This document shows positions 14,999 to 16,996 of a DNA stretch of 16,996 bases, in pieces. Both the position numbers and the translations under genes were made by a program. Position 1 is the stretch's first letter, and the number at the start of each line of letters is the position of its first letter. The DNA is from CAYNLG01 sp964397995. Lineage in GTDB: Bacteria; Planctomycetota; Phycisphaerae; FEN-1346. The stretch covers positions 1 to 16,996 of the forward strand of contig CAYNLG010000079.1 in assembly GCA_964397995.1 (NCBI GenBank), read 5' to 3'. The notes beneath the pieces are model-generated. The model had not been told where the DNA came from. It was given only the letters and a program-made list of their open reading frames with translations, and made no database searches.

Positions 14999-15526
14999 TC
15001 AGATGTCGCCGGCCTTCGCTCCCATGAAGCCGACCTTGATCCCGTGCGCCTTCAGCTTCGTCGTGGCCACCTGGTTCACAACAAGCAGGACGATAAGCCC
15101 CATGCACGGACTCAGCGTGAGCATCCCAAGCAGAACCCCGACGCCCACCCCGTGGACCTGCACCGCCAGGAGAAGGACCAGGACAACCGCGGCAACGATG
15201 GAGGCCAGGAAAAGACCCATAACACCCAGAACCATCAGGCCCGTGAACCGTGGGTGGCCGACGCCTCGCATGTATGCCGCGACCCCGAAGAGCGCGGTGC
15301 ACAGGAGATTGACAAGGATGCAGAAGAGCAGCGCCTTTTGCCTCTTCGCGATGGTGCGAAGTTCCTCCCGCGACAGGCGCTGCGAAGGTTCGGGCGGCAC
15401 GGGCGGCGGGGCATGGGATATCCGACGGTTCCTTTCCGGGTTGGCGGCGGCCGCGCGATCATGGAACACGGGCACGTCTGTCTTATGTAAGGTGCCAGCA
15501 TCCGTAAAGCACGTGGAAAACGGCAC
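14999..15526 (-). CDS. Small membrane protein with conserved-looking C-terminus, function unknown
   Basis: I do not assign a function. The longest frame is 175 residues from a GTG at 15526. From about residue 38 it has a Pro-rich stretch (HAPPPVPPEP), a basic helix (SREELRTIAKRQK), three hydrophobic segments (about 65-86, 96-124 and 128-151) and a soluble end, NQVATTKLKAHGIKVGFMGA, that looks like the conserved part of a bacterial family. The first 35 residues are unlike the rest and the GTG has no ribosome site, so the true start is doubtful. A GGAAAGG stretch lies 9 bases before an in-frame ATA (plus 15419-15421) exactly where relatives would be expected to begin. The gene seems lower in GC than its neighbours. 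It is divergent from tRNA-Pro. Confidence 0.65.
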   Translation of the reverse strand: MPFSTCFTDAGTLHKTDVPVFHDRAAAANPERNRRISHAPPPVPPEPSQRLSREELRTIAKRQKALLFCILVNLLCTALFGVAAYMRGVGHPRFTGLMVLGVMGLFLASIVAAVVLVLLLAVQVHGVGVGVLLGMLTLSPCMGLIVLLVVNQVATTKLKAHGIKVGFMGAKAGDI

Positions 15527-15554
15527 GCCGTGTGTGGCTCGCGCCGCAAGGGGC

Positions 15555-15583
15555 TTGCGTTGGCGGCCGTCGGGGCCTATAAA
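15555..15583 (+). promoter_or_regulatory. Promoter of tRNA-Pro
   Basis: TTGCGT (15555-15560), exactly 17 bases, then TATAAA (15578-15583). The expected start is near 15590, a few bases before the mature tRNA 5' end at 15597. Confidence 0.7.
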
Positions 15584-15596
15584 GCGCGGGCAGCTT

Positions 15597-15674
15597 CGGG
15601 GTGTGGCGCAGTCTGGCTAGCGCGCGTGCTTTGGGAGCACGAAGCCGCGGGTTCAAATCCCGCCACCCCGACCA
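15597..15674 (+). tRNA. tRNA-Pro (anticodon UGG)
   Basis: All arms fold. The acceptor stem CGGGGTG (15597-15603) pairs with CACCCCG (15664-15670), followed by discriminator A and an encoded CCA (15672-15674). The anticodon stem CGTGC/GCACG encloses the loop TTTGGGA, with anticodon TGG at 15632-15634. The T-arm is GCGGG-TTCAAAT-CCCGC. The C1-G72 pair is the bacterial tRNA-Pro identity feature. It stands alone with its own promoter and terminator. Confidence 0.97.
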
Positions 15675-16033
15675 AAACGCAAAGAGGGCCGTTCGGCGAG
15701 CGCGTCGAACGGCTTTCTCTTTGTCAGAACTAGACTTACGTCGCTCAGGGCGCGGTTCAAACTGACGCACTCCAGAACCTCGCGACGACGCCTCCAGTTC
15801 GAACCGTGCCAGATGTCGACCAGGTTCTGGCTGAAGTCGAAGAGGCCGAGGGCCCGTTCCCCGAGCAGCGGGTCCTCCACGTTCGCCTCGTCGAGCCCCT
15901 TCTCCACCGCCGCCTGCAGGGCCTTCAGTTCGGCCGACTTGGCGGCAAAGGCCGCCTTCTCGATGGCCCCCGCGAGGTAGCCGTTCGTCGGGGCGGACGA
16001 GCAGCCGGCCGAGTCCGTCCTCGACGAAGCCAA
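15653..16033 (-). pseudogene. C-terminal remnant of a large serine recombinase
   Basis: This open frame of about 126 residues begins at a TTG and lacks any catalytic domain. Its sequence matches the extreme C-terminus of large serine recombinases: a coiled-coil segment (EKAAFAAKSAELKALQAAVEKG), then SQNLVDIWHGSNWRRRREVLECVSLN-type text and the closing motif KRKPFDALAER. Family members are usually 450 residues or more and start with a resolvase domain carrying the catalytic serine; that part is missing, and the frame closes at a TAG (plus 16037-16039). Recognisable similarity stops near plus 15985, where a plus-strand fragment takes over, so this is a deletion or rearrangement scar. The 3' end of the frame runs into the tRNA-Pro T-arm and 3' end. 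That overlap suggests the recombinase belonged to an element next to the tRNA. Confidence 0.7.
15681..15724 (+). terminator. Terminator of tRNA-Pro
   Basis: GCCGTTCG (15688-15695) pairs with CGAACGGC (15706-15713). AAAGAG (15681-15686) extends the foot against CTCTTT (15717-15722). The hairpin ends in the T-rich run TTTCTCTTTGT. The same bases on the other strand encode the KPFDALAER stretch of the recombinase remnant. Confidence 0.75.
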
Positions 16034-16100
16034 GCTCTACACCATCCCGATCATGGGCACCCGCTGCATCCTGCCCGACGGCGCGGAGGTGCGGGTGTGA
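15981..16100 (+). pseudogene. C-terminal remnant of an unidentified plus-strand gene
   Basis: After a TAG at 15978-15980 the plus strand reads for about 39 residues to a TGA at 16098-16100. The last part (VLDEAKLYTIPIMGTRCILP followed by DGAEVRV) looks like a genuine protein end: balanced composition and an LPDG turn between strands. There is no start codon with a ribosome site, and the fragment begins where recombinase similarity ends on the other strand. The TGA overlaps an ATG (GTGATGCAAT), the same arrangement that opens the helicase gene at 16918. I do not recognise the family. It may be chance coding, but the protein-like end and the junction argue for a remnant. Confidence 0.45.
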
Positions 16101-16106
16101 TGCAAT
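16097..16106. repeat. Direct repeat GTGATGCAAT, left copy
   Basis: Identical to 16915-16924. The left copy contains the TGA of the plus-strand remnant and an ATG. It lies 35 bases beyond the toxin stop codon. Both copies are preceded by AGGTG after a 5- or 4-base gap. Confidence 0.5.
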
Positions 16107-16141
16107 ATGGCTGGGGCGGAGGACAAGCGGAGCGCGACCGG

Positions 16142-16561
16142 CTACTCGAACGCGTGCGCGGCAAGAAACTCGGCCGGCGAGAGGACGGAAAGGTCTTTCG
16201 AAGAGGGGAAATCGTCGGCGTTGCGCGTCAACAGGCACTCGGCGTCGGCCCGGAGCGCACTGTAATACTGGATGGCGTCCTCGAAGTCCGAGAGGCCCGC
16301 GTCCATCGCCTGGTTCAGGATCTGTTCGTCCAGCGGCACCGGCGTGAAGGTGTCCCGCAGCATCGTCATCATGGCCATGGCGGCGTCGGCGTCCCGCACC
16401 TTCCGGACGATGTAATAGATGTTCGGATAACTCAGAACAGAAACGAGCCCGCGTATCTTGCCGCGCTCGGCCAGAAACCAGACCTTCCGCGAATCGCCGA
16501 CGAACGGCCGGCGCTCCAGAAGCACGTCCATCAGCACGTTCGTGTCGACGAAGACGTTCAT
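16142..16561 (-). CDS. PIN-domain toxin (VapC-like ribonuclease)
   Basis: This 139-residue PIN-domain protein should be a Mg2+-dependent endoribonuclease acting as the toxin of a type II module. Acidic active-site candidates are D6 in MNVFVDTNVLMDVLLERRPF, D12, the SDFEDAIQ stretch (residues 91-98) and the TRNADDF motif (D116/D117). The length is standard. Its ATG overlaps the antitoxin stop as ATGA, so synthesis is coupled to that of the antitoxin. It belongs to the PIN subgroup with a YPNIYYIVRK segment in place of the usual VapC centre. Composition is less GC-rich than the operons to the left, in line with acquired DNA. The RNA target is unknown. Confidence 0.88.
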   Translation of the reverse strand: MNVFVDTNVLMDVLLERRPFVGDSRKVWFLAERGKIRGLVSVLSYPNIYYIVRKVRDADAAMAMMTMLRDTFTPVPLDEQILNQAMDAGLSDFEDAIQYYSALRADAECLLTRNADDFPSSKDLSVLSPAEFLAAHAFE

Positions 16562-16818
16562 TTCTTGATGCCGTGCTTCTCCATCAGGGCCTCGGTGAGC
16601 ACGTCACGGGGCCTCTTGCCCTTGGGCAAGGTGATGAAGCCGGTGGCCCGGGCGGCGATGGAATCCGGCGGCACATCGTCCGGGGCTCCCCCGTTGCCGG
16701 CCATACTGCGGACGAGCCGCGCGAACATGGCCGAGACGCTCGTCTTGTGGCGCCTGGCCAGCCGCTTGGCCTCCCGAATCACGCCTTCGTCTGCACTCAG
16801 CGTTAGTTTCCTGGTCAT
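16558..16818 (-). CDS. Ribbon-helix-helix antitoxin (DUF6364-like)
   Basis: This 86-residue partner of the PIN toxin has an N-terminal ribbon-helix-helix fold: strand MTRKLTLSAD, helix EGVIREAKRLARRH, then KTSVSAMFARLVRSM. That is the DUF6364 type often found next to PIN toxins. The C-terminal half (from GNGGAPDDVPP on, ending LTEALMEKHGIKK) should wrap the toxin. GGAGG lies 9 bases before the ATG. The antitoxin, alone or with the toxin, probably represses the operon from the palindrome just upstream. The promoter and a second ACGTAT copy are adjacent. Confidence 0.85.
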   Translation of the reverse strand: MTRKLTLSADEGVIREAKRLARRHKTSVSAMFARLVRSMAGNGGAPDDVPPDSIAARATGFITLPKGKRPRDVLTEALMEKHGIKK

Positions 16819-16830
16819 GGGCCCGGCCTC

Positions 16831-16842
16831 CGATACGTATCG
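16831..16842. promoter_or_regulatory. Perfect palindrome CGATACGTATCG, candidate antitoxin operator
   Basis: A 12-base perfect palindrome lies 12 bases upstream of the antitoxin ATG, just past the predicted transcription start. Read on the minus strand its ACGTAT core recurs 23 bases upstream, where ACGTATAC overlaps the -10 box. Paired sites over the promoter fit autoregulation by a ribbon-helix-helix antitoxin. Confidence 0.6.
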
Positions 16843-16852
16843 CTCTGCGAGG

Positions 16853-16881
16853 AGTATACGTGCGAACCCCCGGCGCGTCCA
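16853..16881 (-). promoter_or_regulatory. Promoter of the toxin-antitoxin operon
   Basis: On the minus strand, TGGACG (plus 16876-16881), 17 bases, then TATACT (plus 16853-16858). The start would be near plus 16846, upstream of the palindrome and of the GGAGG ribosome site. Confidence 0.6.
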
Positions 16882-16914
16882 CTACTTTTTCGCCAGTCGG
16901 CGGGAAGGTGGCGC

Positions 16915-16924
16915 GTGATGCAAT
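16915..16924. repeat. Direct repeat GTGATGCAAT, right copy
   Basis: Second copy of the 10-base repeat at 16097-16106. It carries the start codon and first codons of the helicase gene. The two copies enclose the whole toxin-antitoxin module with its promoter. Confidence 0.5.
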
Positions 16925-16996
16925 TACGGCCCTACCAGGAGGAGGCCGTGGCCGCGGTCTACGAGCACCTCCGGGAGCGCGATGACAACCCGTGCG
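16918..16996 (+). CDS. Superfamily 2 DEAD/DEAH-type helicase, N-terminal end only
   Basis: Only the first 26 residues are in the window: MQLRPYQEEAVAAVYEHLRE, then RDDNPC, open to the end of the sequence. The LRPYQxEAV motif is the typical opening of SF2 helicases related to restriction-enzyme R subunits and ERCC3/RAD25-like proteins, placed just before the Walker A motif, which would follow outside the window. GGAAGGTGG upstream can act as ribosome binding site. Next to a toxin-antitoxin pair and a broken recombinase, it may be part of a defence or mobile region, but a repair or general helicase is equally possible. Confidence 0.75.
   Translation, partial: MQLRPYQEEAVAAVYEHLRERDDNPC

Noticed and set aside
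15483..16238. Minus-strand frame containing WRDLNPRLRAPKA-like text
   Set aside because: This is the well-known spurious translation of the antisense strand of a tRNA gene, here tRNA-Pro.
15806..16918. Plus-strand frame of 370 codons across the toxin-antitoxin genes
   Set aside because: Antisense to toxin and antitoxin, without a supported start; only its last codons overlap the helicase start.
1..16996. CRISPR arrays, riboswitches and intact insertion sequences
   Set aside because: I saw no regularly spaced repeats, no recognisable riboswitch core and no transposase; the only recombinase is the C-terminal remnant beside tRNA-Pro.

Overview
The window is GC-rich (clearly above 60% by eye) and codes densely on both strands. 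It looks like chromosomal DNA of a free-living Gram-negative bacterium of the PVC group, most likely a planctomycete. The pointers are a secreted protein combining dockerin-type repeats with a PEP-CTERM tail, a sulfatase beside a GH50-like glycosidase, an alginate-export-type outer-membrane barrel, and an SSS symporter with its small partner protein. The lineage is an inference from gene content; no rRNA is present.

Left part (1-3268), housekeeping: the C-terminal part of pyruvate phosphate dikinase with a Lys/Arg-rich tail and a strong terminator; a DUF4126 membrane protein; then nikR and ispG, divergent across a 98-base intergenic region with two opposed promoter-like sequences and a GGGTCAA-N11-TTGACCC inverted repeat. 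IspG may be made from a leaderless message. A bidirectional hairpin closes this part.

Middle part (3309-14860), all on the minus strand, reads as a carbohydrate uptake and breakdown region. In transcription order it holds: a secreted beta-propeller/dockerin/PEP-CTERM protein; a tight five-gene operon (GH50-like glycosidase, sulfatase, nitrilase-superfamily hydrolase, secreted protein of unknown family, VOC protein) with junctions of -1 to 3 bases; a 56-residue symporter accessory protein; an SSS symporter; and an outer-membrane porin. Glycosidase and sulfatase lack signal peptides, so oligosaccharides are probably brought inside before being desulfated and cut. Porin and symporter are plausible entry routes. 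The substrate, perhaps a sulfated galactan, is inferred.

Right part (14999-16996): a small conserved-looking membrane protein, then tRNA-Pro(UGG) with a clear promoter and terminator. Directly past the tRNA lie the C-terminal remnant of a large serine recombinase (minus strand), the C-terminal remnant of an unrelated plus-strand gene, a PIN-toxin/ribbon-helix-helix antitoxin pair with its own promoter and palindromic operator, and the start of an SF2 helicase gene. A 10-base direct repeat brackets the toxin-antitoxin pair. This looks like the edge of an accessory island anchored at the tRNA.
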